This document shows positions 32,230-45,828 of a stretch of DNA of 64,000 nt, one piece after another; position 1 is the first letter of the stretch; each line of letters opens with the position of its first letter. Location: contig CM062813.1 of assembly GCA_031772625.1 (NCBI GenBank), positions 695,340,420 through 695,404,419 on the forward strand, read 5' to 3'. Under the pieces are notes generated by a model. It made no database searches. It was not told the origin of the DNA and worked only from the letters and a program-made list of their open reading frames with translations. Both the position numbers and the translations under genes were made by a program. The stretch is from Pinus tabuliformis (lineage: Eukaryota > Streptophyta > Pinopsida > Pinales > Pinaceae).

Positions 32230-33282
32230 AGGAGAAGATCATTAGGCAAAGGCACTTAAGTATTGAATATCTGATGAAGAGCAAGATCTAGTATACAGGT
32301 TATTGGGTTATGGTGCATAGCTGGATCTGAACCAAGGATGAACCTTAGCGTTTGATGAAGGATATGATGGGTCAAGATCTTAAGGCTTGAAATCTGTACG
32401 CAGGTTCACTTTAGAAAAGTCGCGTATACACGCTGGTTCTGCATATCAAAACAGCGTATACATCTTAAATTTGATTTGCAGACACATTGAAGTAGCGTAT
32501 ACCTCATAAAATATGTTTTAGTTGCTTCTGTTTGCTGTTGCAGTGTTCTGGGTTCTAGCTTGGTTTTTGGTTACTGTATTATGGTCACAGCATTCTGAAA
32601 GATCAGATTTTAGGGTTGTCAAAGTGATTGATTGATTTAGTTGTGGTTGGTGCAAAGGAGATTGGTTGATGTAGATATATTTGATGATTGAATGATGTTA
32701 TTAATGGATCCAGTCTGAAAATTTATGAAACGTGGTCCCTGGAAGAAAAGAGAAGGTTGTAGCCTTCTGTAGGCTGGCACCTACGTACTAGTAAACATAT
32801 CATCTAGTACAAGAGCTAGGGGGTTGTAGCTCCCTTCCAGGAAAAGATGGAGAACGAGAGAAGGTTGTAGCCTTCTATAGGTAGAAGCCTGCGTACTGGT
32901 ATAAGACTGCACCAATACAAAAATTGTAAAATAAGTTTCTTATTAAAGAAAAGATAGAGACGATTGCAATAGGTGGTTTTCACCCACATTGGGTTTCCAC
33001 CTTATATCTTGTGTTCATGTGTGTGATTGTCTGTTCTGTTTTTACTGCACCTGGTTACTGTTTATATGGTTCTGATGCATTGATTAAAGATCAACATATG
33101 ATGAATTAATTGAATCATAAGCTTGCAGGATATACACTAGTTGCCTTAAACACAGTTGTGTATACACGCGAGTTCCATTAACTGAAGTAGCGTATATGAA
33201 TCTGATTATGGAAATGAAAAATAATTGACTTGCTAATACTAATTCCACCCCCCCCCCCCCCAGTATTATTTCCAACACTTCA

Positions 33283-35335
33283 ATTTAAGCTTTTGACTCA
33301 TCCCACACTTTTACAAAGATTTTATTTGTAAAAAAAAAATGTTTTATCAAATATGGCAAGTGGAAAATAGTTTATACCTTTAAATGCACATGGATTTCAA
33401 CGTTGCTTCAACCAAAGCTACTTCAAGTGACCCACCCTTCCAAAATTGATTTGCTATAACAAATGTTTCCATGCACATACACTACCATTTGGTGTAGAGG
33501 AGACCTCTGGAAAATTCATCCAAAATCAAAATCTGTAGGAGAAATTGGAATTATGAAAATTACCTATTTGAGTGCACAATTTTCCACCTCTAGAGTGCAC
33601 TTTCTCCTTTTGAGCACTTTAACATACTCAACATTTTGGTCTTCTAAAAATCATAGAACATATTCTACGTCGATCTGGCTTCCATTTATTTCATCACGTC
33701 ATTTGTTTTCTGAGCCTTGAAAAATCATATCTGGGGCAATGAATAAAGACCAGTGAACTGAGTTCGCACCGCCTCTGGTGAACCTGATTTTATAGCTGCA
33801 ATGACATTGTTGGTGATCGAAGTGTTATTCATCACAAGATCGTTGCTATGGAAACGTTGGCAAAACACCCAAGTTAGCAAGATGTTTAAAGGCTTACCGA
33901 GATTGCCTTCTTCATGCCATTATTGGACGATTGAGATCATGTCCTGATGAATAAATATTTGCCAGACTTAGGCCCAACATGTCCCAAGGAGTCAATGTGA
34001 AATGGAGTCAGACTCTCAGGGATATGGAGCTGAAGGGTTTTAGAGGGGTTGAAGGATCAGAAAAGAAATGGCAGGAATAGGAAAGCTTCTGGAAAAAATT
34101 GAATTCAATTCAAGTGGAGGGGCGATCAACTAGTTCCCAAGTCACATGGTCGCTACTATTCGAGAGTGCCTCAAGTTGGCTAAATGAGGGGAAAGATTGA
34201 TCATTTCTACAAGAAATATTGATACAAAGATTCCTACATCAAACTCAACCTCTCGTAGCCAAGACATTTGCAAAAAGAATAATCCTGAGGCATGCTCAGA
34301 AGAGGTCTGAACTTGATTCTCAGAATCTGCGCTTAATTTAGATATATATACTTTTCAAGGTTGGCCAAATTGAATGGATGCCACCGAGGACCTTGGATTA
34401 CTCTCTGTCCGAGAGAGACACAAAGCTTCAAATCCAGTGTTAACAAAGGAACCAACCAACACAGGCACATCCAACGTCCAATGCTTCATGCAAGATATTT
34501 CCTTCAGAGCTCCACAACTTGATCCACACAAATCTTTTCTTCACGCACATCAATTCTAGAATGCAAAAACACACACCATGCAGTGAACACAACAACTCTT
34601 CACGATTTTGCATATGCACCATAAACTGATTGACGCAACAGGGTCTAGAAGCTTTGGATCTAAATCCACTGCCGAATATGTAATTGTTGCTTGTAACCTC
34701 TATGAAATTGTTACTTTGACATATTCATCTCTTGTTCAAAACAATTTATATTGTTTTATTGATCTTGGTCTGTCTTGAGGTAGCTTTCAGCAGATCTTCA
34801 CGAATTCCTACCCGAACTATTCATGATATTAGCACATCAACTTTGCTCTGCTAAATGACTGATGTTCAAGTGTTCTCAACACAAAAAACACCACACTGAT
34901 GCAAACTGTGCTACTCACTGATATAATATGTGCAAGATGCTTGACTAATCTTTGGCCTGAATTATCGATTATTCAATAGGTTGTCAAATCGATTGGTGCC
35001 TAAATCAGTCTTTTCAATTAAAATATATTAAAAACTGCTGAAGCCAACTCTATATCATTCGGTGGTAGCAGAAACCCATAAAATACCAAATCCTTCTCAA
35101 AACATTATACTTGTATTGTGGTCGCTCTGCTCCATTTTCCGAGCTTTTTCCTTTGCAACCATCAGTCACTCAAACTCGGAGATCCAATAACATTGGTCTC
35201 TCCACAAATCAAAACACTCACAAACTTCAACTACAAAAAAATGTGCCTTTCTCTAATAACTTTACGTAGTATCCCACTCACACAGTCTATTTCATAGACA
35301 AACATTCACACATAGACTATCTCTCATTCAACCTT
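33283..35335. other. Remaining internal and leader region of element A, right unit
   Basis: 33283-34047 matches 3075-3843 and 34048-35335 matches 10906-12189, joined without the 7-kb insertion. No coding region is preserved in both copies. Confidence 0.65.
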
Positions 35336-35347
35336 GCTCTGATACCA
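35336..35347 (-). other. Primer binding site of the right unit of element A
   Basis: The minus strand reads TGGTATCAGAGC, two bases inside the LTR 3 edge, identical to 12190-12201. Confidence 0.85.
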
Positions 35348-35349
35348 AA

Positions 35350-35756
35350 TAAAGAAATTTAATAAACTAATCAAACACTCATAAAATAAATAGCAGACAT
35401 ATACACAAATCAGACATGGCGGAAAAGGCCTGAAAGCCTCACTATATTATATTCCTCACACTCCCGATGTAATGTACAAAGAATGATAATAGTACAAATA
35501 AATACATGAGGAAGTTTGTCTCAAGATAGTATGTCTATCTTGGACACTATGGTTGAGAAAATATCTCAACAACATACTAATCTAGGAGCCTAACTAGTTG
35601 GAGAGAGTCTCTCAACCAACTAGGTCTAAACTGACTCCTACCCATGAGGAACAAACTCAATCTAGAAAGGTAGGATTAAATCCTAACTTTCATTATTTTA
35701 ATTAATTTAATTATTTGGACTTAGAATTGTTTTAACATATGAGAGTGAGGCTAACA
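35350..35756 (-). repeat. LTR 3 of element A (outer 5' LTR)
   Basis: This 407-bp LTR ends GAGGCTAACA. Sequence right of 35756 is unrelated to element A, so this is the right end of the nest. Confidence 0.82.
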
Positions 35757-35761
35757 ACTTC

Positions 35762-37642
35762 GTCCTCTGCAATTACATTGTTCTATTGTAGACTTCAATC
35801 CTTGTAATTTTGTTGTCTTGTTGTAGACTTCTACCCCTGCAATTCCGCTGACTTGTTGCAAATTCAAATTGTCTTGTCACTATCCAAACTAGGTCAAGTT
35901 CACTTTGCTATATATAGTTGTTTTTGTTTGTTCTATTGCGGCGGACATGAATGGTAGGAGAGGTTGACTTGATAGAGGGCACAACCGACTTGATGGAGGA
36001 GGATAAGACATAAATTTTGACATAGAAATTTTTCTTTCTTTAACGGAATGAGCCCAAGAAGTGTCTCTTACATAATGACTTTGACTCAACAAATAAATCC
36101 TAGAGTACTCAATGGGTGCTTTGACCTATTGACCATTGACCCAAGCATGAAACCCAGTCTTTAATAATTCAATTTCTTTTATAATAAAAAATTCCTTTTT
36201 CTTTCTTTTGATACATACCATTATGAAGACTGACACTATTTACATTCTTCAACATTGTATGTGCAGGTAAAGATCTAATGTCTAAACTATTCTCTCAATC
36301 CCAAGTTTCTCTATGATTTCAAAGGACAAACATTCTTTGTTGGATTTATAATGCTAAATAGATTAACACAACATTAATCATACTTATTTGAGCAAACAAC
36401 CAAATCAACTAATAGTTAACTCCTCTATTTTGATTCCCTTATTGTATCCAGAAAGCAATCTTTCATGTTACTAGGATAATGTTTATGCTAACAATGGAGA
36501 AAGGTTGAATGCAAATGCAGGGGAGTCAAAGTAATGTAGAGTCTATTCTCGGGGGGGATGCAGTGTCACAATTTGTCATTGAAGTTGATTTCCTTTGTCT
36601 ATCTGCCATAGATTACCAAAACCTGTATAAGAGCCACAAACCTAAAGGGAATTTTGTCGGCTTAAGAACAACAACAAACTTATGTGCATAGGTGTGTGTG
36701 TGGTAAGGCAAGTGTTATGGTGGGTTCTGCACCTTTGTATTTAGAGACACTATCTATGTTCAAGTGTGACTCTGCTAAGGCCTGTCTCAAGGTTCACACA
36801 CATTCAATCCACATAGTCAAAAAATTCTTCAATAATACTTGAAACCTCTCTATTTAGTCGGCACTAGAAGACACTCTTTTGTATCAAACATTCATGTATT
36901 TCGTGTTTAGTGATCGACAAGTTCCTCAAATAATTTTTTTTTAGCAATAACAAAATGAAATTACCTTATATGTGTTTAAGAACAAAACAAAACTATAAAC
37001 AAACTAATCTTTGCAAACCCTAACTATCTAATTAGCAATAGAACAAAATGTAGCAAAAATTAACCACCAATGAAAGATCAATGAAATAACCTAAATGCAA
37101 AGAGATTCTAATATATGAGATCTAGTCGTGTTAACTGACATTCTAATCAGAGATTAATAAATTGTGCTAAGTAAACAAGCTCTGAGTACTGTATAAGTAG
37201 TTGGTCATGCATTCATGTATTATGTTAATGTAAGTTAGATCTTGCTACATGAAATAAAATCAGAGAAATGAACTAACTAAATACAAGTACACTCATCTTA
37301 GTTGTCCCAAGAGAGATGGGCCCTTAACAATCTAGGTAGGTGAGTTAATAAATCTCACAAAATTAATGACAACAAAATACCATGGATCAAAATGATGCTT
37401 TTATTAATAACAAAGTATCACAAAGGATTACAACACTTATATCGTAGCCATATAAGCTTATCTTGAGTTAGCAGATTATAGAAACACACTCTTTTTCGTA
37501 AGCCTTTCTTTATAGATTTTGATGCACTATATAGAAATCCCTAAACTATATAGATAGAATCAACCCCTTTGTTCACGTGGATCAAAGGGTAAAAAAAGTT
37601 ACATCATTCATAAATGTAAAAATTTCTCCATAGATTAGCTAC
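35762..37642. other. AT-rich stretch, nothing firm recognised
   Basis: TGTAGACTTC-containing phrases repeat at 35790-35870. The primer site at its right end suggests the last part may be internal sequence of the element whose LTR is at 37654, but no gag or pol pattern is readable. Confidence 0.4.
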
Positions 37643-37653
37643 CTTTGATACCA

Positions 37654-38652
37654 TGTAGAAATTCTGCAAATTCTCTACAAATCTCACTCTAAGACCTCTG
37701 TAGAAAATCTGGTTGTAGATTAACCCGATAATGCAATATACCAATGCAAAATACTATAATCTACTTCTACTATCAATTTGTGGAAGCTTAAAGATTGAGC
37801 AAGATCGAGTTGAACACATATAACTAGAAGAAGAAGAATCAATGCACATGAAACACAGAAAATACTCAGGGGAAAGCCTCAGCTAAAAACCCCGCTATCT
37901 GTATTATCATACAAGGTGGAAATACATCAGAATTATAAAAAGCCTTAGCTCTCACAGCTAGCCAGCTCTCAGTACAATCCTCCTGGATGCTCACAGGCAA
38001 TCAAAGCTTCTCACAAGCCTTCTCCTCTGCCCTCCAAACTCCTATTTCCTTGCGCAGTTACCTCTGGGATGATCTCCTTCACCCAGTGTAACACTGCTCT
38101 AACACACTGTCAGAACTGCGCAATCCTCAAGGAACCTTGTTCCTTTCTCATGCATGATTTTCCTTTATAGGAGAAAACATGCAACTGATAGTACATTGTC
38201 CTTGAAATTTAGCTCAACTGGGTCTTTCTCAGAATAGACATGCATGAGTTTCTAATGAGGGAATCTTCAGTTATCTGGAGTACACTGGTTGAGTGCATGC
38301 ATGCATCAACTGACTGATAACTCACAATTAGTTCCTAAAACAGTTTGGAACTAATTTAACTAGACTTAACTCAGTAAACTGAGTTAACTAATTACAACTC
38401 AAGTATAACTCAATCTTATCTCCTTAATTAAGGGATAATCTCCTTAATTTAAGGGATAACTGTTGCATGACTTCAAAAAGACTTCTAACTTGAATTTCTC
38501 CAACTAATTAATCCATAATGAATTAATTAATTAATTCCAAGCAGCTGGTGAGACTAAATTCGAATTTTAATTCACAATTTTAATTCAAGGACAAATTAAA
38601 ATTGGAATATTCTGGATTCTATTTTTTTCATTTCTTGTTGTTATTTTCAACA
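37654..38652 (-). repeat. Orphan copia LTR with primer site
   Basis: It starts TGTAGAAATT and ends TTTTCAACA. The minus strand at 37653-37643 reads TGGTATCAAAG, a mutated initiator-Met primer site, so this is a 5' LTR of a minus-strand element. It contains the CAGGGGAAAGCCTCAGCTAAAAACCCC-type phrase also seen, diverged, in the LTRs at 46173 and 49901, whose ends match as well. No partner LTR was found to the left. Confidence 0.65.
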
Positions 38653-39169
38653 ATAAAATCTAACCAAGATTGTCTTGATGATGAACCACACTTGTTGGTT
38701 CGAAATGCATCGACAATTGATTGATAATGTGATTTACACCAAAACCCCTATCATATATAATATTGATTCTTTTAACCATCAATGCATTTTGGGTAAATGT
38801 CGAATCAAGGGTTGATCTTGTTGTTGTTCATTTAATTGGAAAGCATGTGAATATCGTAGTAAATCTCAGGTTGTATGGGAATGACTATTCAGGTATTGAT
38901 TTTAATCTTTCATGATGGGGAAGAGAGGAATAGGCACAAACCAATATGTTTTGATGCAAGCTAGCAGTCAAACCTTAACCTTCATGTGACCAAACCCAAA
39001 TTGTGAGTGTGTAGACATAAACCTTTGGAACTCAATTGTTGGAATGGTGGTAGTAGTACAAAATCAAGCTAACATTCTCCATTAGTAAAGGTTACTTAAA
39101 ACTCCCACTGATTCAATAAGAACTTATGAAAAATGCTTAAAATAAAGAACTTTAACTCAAACACTTGTT

Positions 39170-42100
39170 AAGAGAAACTAAGGCTCAATATTATGAGGAT
39201 AGGTGGTATCAAGATTAGGTTTAGATGTTGTAATAAGGTATAGTTTGGCAAAAAGGGTGTCTAGTATATGGAAAAATAGGGATCCAACATAACCTTCTAG
39301 GCTAATTGTTTTCATAGGAACAAATAAGATTTCACAAATCCTTTTTAGATAAGCGAGGCCCATTCAAAAGTCGTCACTCAACTTCTAATCCAATTCTCCT
39401 TTGAACAAAGAGCTATATATTTTTATTTAATCACTTTTCCCCATAAACCTTTATTGTTTGTCATTATCCATTGAATTTTTGCTACTAAAGCTTGTTCAAA
39501 TACATGAATATTTTATAATCCCTACCTTCCTTTGGTTTTGCAAAAGTTTTTCTACTTAAACAATGGTATCCCTTCCCTTTCTATTTTTCTTGTTCATATG
39601 AAGCTAAAGCACCTTTTCTATTTTTTCTAACATTCCTTTTGGCATGTAAACTAAAAAATGCCAATAAATAGGCATCACCTCCAAAACTAATTTGACTAAA
39701 GTAAGCTTGCCTCCCTAGAACAACCACCATTAACATGAATTAGTCATTCTCTTCTTCTTCTTTTTTCTCATAAAGGTAGTTCCAATCCTCGAATTTGTAG
39801 TTAGTAGGTTTGAAATAAAACTTTAGATATTTTAACCCCACATCAATATTTGAAAAAACTATCTCTCTAAACTTGCTTCTAGGCCATTGAATAACAATAA
39901 AGATTTATGAACATCCACCTACATCCTTGTTGCCTTATTGTATAACTTCTTTATATTTTTATACTTCCCTAATTGTTCCCATGCCAAACAAAACCATGCC
40001 ATCTACAAATAGTAAATGAGATAAGGGGAAATTATTTCTCATTTTTATACTCTTACCTTCCCTTTTAGACGAATTTACCATTATGATCAAACCTTTTGCA
40101 ATCAACAAGAATAAGAAGAGAGACATAGGGCATATGTGCATTATACCCCTAGTAGGATAAAAGAAATTAGACACTAACCCATTAACCAATACAACAAGAG
40201 AGGTTGAGAAATTTCACCCCATAATCCAATTTACTATTGGAGATCTAATCCCAATTTGAATAAAATAATCCTATTATTTAACTGGCTTGCCTTATCAAAA
40301 ACCTTAGCTAAGTCTAATCTCATCATCATAGTTGAAATTTTTTCCTTTGTTATATGGCCTTCTCGTGCTATTCAGACCACGTGAATTTCCCTAATACGAA
40401 TAAAACTATACAACTCTTTTGAGATAAAATTAGGGAAAATCCTTTTTAAGCCTATTTGCTAGAATTATTGTTGAAAATTTGTATGCAATTTCATAGTGAG
40501 ATATGCCTATAATCATCGAAGTTATATTAATCATTTTGCTTTGGAATTAGAGCATTTTTATTCTTATTTAGTGCACCCACCAAATAAATTAGTCTTTTAT
40601 CACTTTTAGCAACTCTTCTTCTAGGAAGTCATAGAAACACAAATAAAATTCCATCATCCAACGATGTGGACTCATACTCTTTGCCTTCTTAAATGATTGT
40701 AGAATTGATTTGAGTCCCTCTTTGGTGACTTTAGCTTCAAGTTCTTTATTTTGTTGTTATTTAATCTCTTTTATCTCTGCCTTATAGAATTCTTGGAATA
40801 AACTTTTAAAGTGCCTTACTCCTTATGCTATCTTTGATATTTTCCGTTGCTTCCTCCAATCTTTCATATTATTCTCCCATGAGATTTTGATGTTCCTTTA
40901 ATGTTTTATGTGGTTTTGGAAGAATTTATTATTCTTGTTGCCCTCTACCAGCCAAGTAGCCATATTCTTCAGTCTCCACTCTACTTGTTCCTGTTCTAAT
41001 ATCTTCATTTTGTATTTCTTTTTAAAGTTTTTAAATCAATATTCTCCTTGTTTGTAAAGAATCCTTCCTTATTTATTTCAATAAATTTCTTGATATGATC
41101 CTTGATCTCAATAAGCATTTGTTGAGTTTACTAGGCTTTTTTATTTCCCCACTTTTCAATTATGTTTTAAGCTTTCATCAAATTTATTGCAAATTTATAA
41201 AAAGTTGCGTCCCTGGTATTAGTTTCATATTTTTTCCAATCATGAGTGACCAAATTATTGAAACCTTCCTCTCCTAGCACATTATAGTTAAATTTAAAAG
41301 GGTTTTAGGGGTTTCTTCTCATCTTTTTCTAATTGTAGCAATATGGCTAAATGATTTGAAAATGTCTCCACCCTTACACATGACTTTAAGTCTGTCCACA
41401 TCCTCCATAATATTTTATGCTACCAAAACCCTATCTAATCTCCTTTGATTCCCCCTCCATCCCTTTTATAAAGATACCTTGTGTTGGAACCAAGCTAATA
41501 GGTTCTACATCATAGAGCCATGAATCTCCAAACCTCTAAGATAAAGAATCAGTAAATGGGGTGTCTTGTTTACCATTTCACCACCCCCCTCCAACCAAAA
41601 AAAAAACTTTTCAGCCAATTTCAAATCACCCCCCTAGGATGACATATTTTTTACCACTTTCTAAAATCTAAAATTGTCCTAGAACACCTTTCACATTATG
41701 GACAATAAAGATCAATGAAGGGAAATACTTTCCTCAATTCCTTGGACCTTATTTGAATTTGGATACCTGTAAGTATAAATCATGCATTATTAATTTCCAT
41801 CGCATTATTCCATCCAATTAGTGTGAAAATTTCCAATGCAATTTAATCCATAATCCATCATGGTTAAAACGATTCTCCTCTCTCATTTCTATAGATTCCC
41901 TTTGGGGTATTCCTTCTTAAATTTCAATTTAAGTGGTTATAAGTTTCCCTCCATTTGCCCGAATTTTGGCTTTTATTGCAAGTTTTACTCCATTTACCCC
42001 AAACTATATAATGTCACCCCAATAACATTAAATAATGGGTTCCCCCTTTTCAATTGACTATAACCTATGGGGTTAGATAGGCAAATTCCTCCTTCCTTGG
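39170..42100 (-). pseudogene. Decayed L1-type LINE ORF2 (endonuclease and RT)
   Basis: Fragments in changing minus-strand frames follow LINE order. About 41640 has GGDLKLAEK (endonuclease GDFN region) and about 41440 has RLDRVLVA. About 40330 has MRLDLAKVFDKAS (RT). 39959-40189 encodes FFYPTRGIMHICPMSLFLFL then HLLFVDGMVLFG, where FVDG replaces the FVDD catalytic motif. About 39620 has MPKGMLEKIEKVL. Many stops and frameshifts make it long dead. No poly(A) tail or target duplication was identified. Confidence 0.65.
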
Positions 42101-42109
42101 GTAACTTAA

Positions 42110-43690
42110 TTAGAATAGGACATTACACGCAAGCCCTCAAAGTTGAAACAAATTATCAAAAAAGGTCCTCCACTAGTAACATCCAGCTCCAAAGGTCCTT
42201 CAATGCATGTTAACTTTCTTCAATAGTGACAACATGGCACTCAAGTTAATGTTCAATTCCCAAAATCCCTTCCTTTTCCAATCATGTCAATATAATTGTA
42301 GTTTTCCTTTAATAGTAGAAATGAGACCTCAAAGTGGGTGCTCATGTCTTCAAAATGATAATGTCACCCCACACGCAATAAGCAAACTCAATGATGACAA
42401 ACTCCTCTTGTAAATCAATTGAACCAACTCAATAGGGGTCAACCTCGATCCTTGGAGTAGGTTAGCTCCATGCTTTCCAACACCCCTATCTATTGCAAAC
42501 CCAGCTAGAAGTTATCCCACCATCTTGATTTAAACACAAGTTTTTGTAATATCGACTCAATATTTAGATTAGACATCTAATGTGAACTTAGAAGTGACAA
42601 ATTAGGTCAGCCCTATGAATTTTTTATCAACATGCACACACACACACATAGGTAAAAATTCTCGCTTCTCTATTATGGATATGCCTTATGTTTTTTTCCT
42701 TGCTATTCAATGTGTTAGGGCTTGATTTGGGTTTGTATATACAGTATATCCAACACAAGTTATGTATTCTAGTAGCATGATTAGACACAATATGAGTCCA
42801 TTTGACTTGTAACCCTATGTCTAAATAGAGTGTCATTTTAGGTTTGTATATGGCAACTGAGAGAACCAATGGATGTAACTCATTCCCTTACATCTTGCAA
42901 ACTCTCACTCATGGTAAATCTAGTTGTCTCTCATTACTTTCATTTTTAACATCTACATCCTTTTAGGGAGTTGGCTTAACTAACTTTAGATGATGCTCCA
43001 GTTGTTTTAGAAGGCTTTATCATACTCAACTCTCCTTTAAATTGTATAAGAGTCCATTTGAAGCAAGAAATAATTTATGTGGTCAGTACATTCAAAATAG
43101 TTGTGTAAAGGGTTGAATGATATCTCTATTAGTTTTGAAAGAGTAAAAGCTATGCATGCATTCTATTTTTACCTTGGCTAAAATTTGGGTTGAGTAGACC
43201 TAGATTATTGACTACCAAGTTTTTTGCTAATGGGAAACCTTTGTCCTTCAACATTTTTGCTTTAACAAGTTCATTTAGATATTTTACAAGATGTTGTTTT
43301 GTCACCTCTAAAGACAATTGTTTCCTTGTCAAAAACAACTAATTTGTAAGTATTTAAGATTTAGATTCTTCTCATCTACGTTTAAATCCCTTTAAAAGCA
43401 TGGAGAAGACCCGCTTTAATGCTTGTCCTCCATGTTTCCTACATCAATATGGGCATCACGAACATAAAGTAATGCCCTGATTTCCCACATGCCCTTTTAT
43501 CTTCAGGTGAAAATGTGTGTTTTTGCATTGAGGTCACATGATTGTTCAATTTTCTAATTTGTCTTATATAGGAAGTTCTCCAAATTATTTCCATAAAGTG
43601 TTGGTTTTGATCTTTATATTGTTGTCAAATAAGCATTTGCTACATCCTACACTTTTGCAACAATAGAACAAGTCAAAGTGAAGTTGACCA
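42110..43690. other. AT-rich stretch without readable gene
   Basis: This may include more decayed LINE sequence on the minus strand. An AC dinucleotide run lies at about 42631-42648. Nothing else is supportable. Confidence 0.4.
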
Positions 43691-44180
43691 AGCAGGGATA
43701 TTATTGTACAACCACCCCAAGTTACTGAATCATCATATTGTTGTTGCAATTTGTCCTAAAACTAAGATGCAAGAATATAGATTGTCAAAATTCTCAAATA
43801 GGGCATCAATTTATCTTTCCAACTCAACTAGCATTTTCTCAATGCTTAGAATATTGAAGAGTAGCTTCCTTCAAATGATACCTGGAGGATCCCTTTAGCA
43901 CCCAACAATGCTTCACATTATATATCAAGTGAAATATTTTAGAGATTTATTTCCTCTATTAACATTCAACCCACAAGACTAGTGCTATCATTGCCAAATA
44001 AATATTTGTGGCCTTAACTTTACTCTTTCTTAGAGTCGTGTTAGGATATTATTAGAAAAAGTTATTTACTATTCAAAATAAAAGGAAGAGTGTAGATGGT
44101 TCACCTTGTTTAACTCCTCTTGACATTGGCATATAGCTAATGCAATAGCCATGAACTTGAACTAAAAGTTTTGATTTCTA
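43690..44180 (-). pseudogene. Possible non-LTR reverse transcriptase fragment
   Basis: The minus strand shows MSRGVKQGEPS near 44130, resembling the RGVRQGCP motif of LINE RTs, and YLFGNDSTSLVG near 43985, resembling LFADDxxLx. The spacing is shorter than usual and stops are frequent, so this is a weak call. Confidence 0.3.
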
Positions 44181-45070
44181 AAACATGTTCTTAATAGAAA
44201 GGAGATTATTCCAACATATGCCTTTTATATAGATGATTGAACTTAGGAAATTTCGTTAGAATTTACCATAATTCATTTTCACATTGACTTTTGGAAACAT
44301 GGAGATTAATTTCTAAATTTTTATCCTCTAAAGAACCTTTACAATTATCATGACTGGCTAAAGCAATAACACAGTGACTAAATTACATAGGAACTATTAT
44401 TTTCAATTTAGAACATATATAAATGTTCAAGTTCAATGAAATCTACCAAGGTTAGTCCTTAGTCAAGGGAGAATGTAGTGAAGACCCCAAAGTATGTCTA
44501 TGCAAATAAGGTCACTGTAGTATACTATAATGTTGCTTCCTTCAATTAGAGTTGGGAAGTGAATTTACACTGTAAAGCATACTTTGTTCGGTTGAGAATG
44601 AAATGCTTGACCAATAGGAAGAGGTAGCATTCCCTTGTAAATCCTAGTGAGTTGAAGGGGAAGAACTTGTCACCAAAATGTCTTTCTTCGACATAGGACG
44701 ATTCCTCCTCACATTGTCCTACTCCTCCTATGTCCAAATTGATCCCCATTCTCGCAATCTAGATAGTTTTCATGACCATGGTGTTCAAGTTTCCCTACAT
44801 AGAAAATGACAAAAGTCATGTTTCATGAAACCAACCCCTACAATTTGAGCCCAAAAGACACTTAAAATAGTGTGCACACCCACACATGCGTGAGATCAAC
44901 CTAAGCTCAATTTACGAAACATCACCTCAAGGTAGTTGTATTTTAGCATTTCCTATATATGATGTGCACTACTTGCCATAGTATTTATATAGCAGCATGC
45001 ATGGCATCTATGCTTTTATTCTCCATTGACAATCAATTTGTCTTTGATCGAAGTCCACATAAGTATTGTT
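44180..45070. other. AT-rich stretch, no feature recognised
   Basis: There is no transposon end, repeat or coding pattern that I can support. Confidence 0.4.
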
Positions 45071-45828
45071 TGTAACAACTTGGGGTTAAAAGTTCAAGTA
45101 ATAAAGTTAATAAAGGAAAAATAAAGACCAAGGTCATGGGCCACATATTCCAAGCTGAATGTTGGGAAAAACATCTTAGTGGATGTTCATTTGGTTTATT
45201 ATGACTAAGGAGAAATTGGCAAAGGCAATGGAGAAGGATTTGAAAAGGCAAAGAGGCATTAATTAACATTTTATTTATGAAAATAATGTAAATTAGGAGG
45301 AAAGGAAGATGAAAGGTCACAGGTTGCATGTGAGGAGGAAATTAGTGGAAATTGAAGAAAATAGAGGCCTCGTTAATAAAAAAGGCCTCTGAGGATCATT
45401 TCATAGCTTTTTGTTAGTTTAAGGCTTTTGACAGTTTTGGGTTGGAGCTCTCTCTCTATTCTCTCTCTCATACTCTTGCACACTTAGAGCATTCTTGGAG
45501 CACTCTAGTATTAGAGAAAGGAAGGAAAATGAATGACAAGAAATCAAAGGGAAGCAAAGATCAAGCAAGGAAGAGTTGGATAAAGCGGCTACAACGGGAT
45601 TACTTGCATGTGTCGAGTTGCATGTATGATTTCCTTGCTATTTTTGGCATGCATGTATGTATTTGGTTCTCATCTTGCCATTGACATGGGTTTTTCCATG
45701 TGTGACAGTGGTTTCATCCTTGCCTTACCAATTCCATATAACCATGGTGTGATGGGGTTCTTTCATTGGTTTAGATTTGGATTGTCGGATGGTTTTGGAA
45801 TCGGGTGAGGTGGTCTCAAGAAAATTCC

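Larger units (their letters stand above)
31845..33277 (+). mobile_element. Solo LTR, 1433 bp, inserted in element A
   Basis: The ends are TGTTGGCATT and TTTCCAACA, an inverted TGTTGG/CCAACA pair. Flanks are GTTCA (31840-31844) and CTTCA (33278-33282); the left unit of element A shows the uninterrupted CTTCA near 3070-3075. There is one TATA box and no primer site, polypurine tract or coding region inside. It is therefore a solo LTR, probably from an element read on the plus strand. A run of 14 C lies at 33248-33261. Confidence 0.75.
714..35756 (-). mobile_element. Element A: tandem dimer of a pol-less copia-like LTR element, nested by later insertions
   Basis: Three LTRs of 407-409 bp (714-1122, 12204-12610, 35350-35756) alternate with two internal regions in the same minus-strand order. 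A primer site matching initiator tRNA-Met lies left of the second and third LTRs. A purine tract lies right of the first and second. The middle LTR is therefore the 5' LTR of the left unit and the 3' LTR of the right unit. Without insertions each internal region is about 4 kb and holds a leader, a gag-like gene and no visible protease, integrase or RT. Left flank AATTC (709-713) and right flank ACTTC (35757-35761) match at four of five positions and may be the target duplication. The superfamily is inferred from the primer site and paired CCHC knuckles. Confidence 0.82.

Noticed and set aside
33248..33261. Poly-C run as a polypurine tract of a minus-strand element
   Set aside because: It lies inside the LTR, 16 bp from its terminus, not next to an LTR edge.
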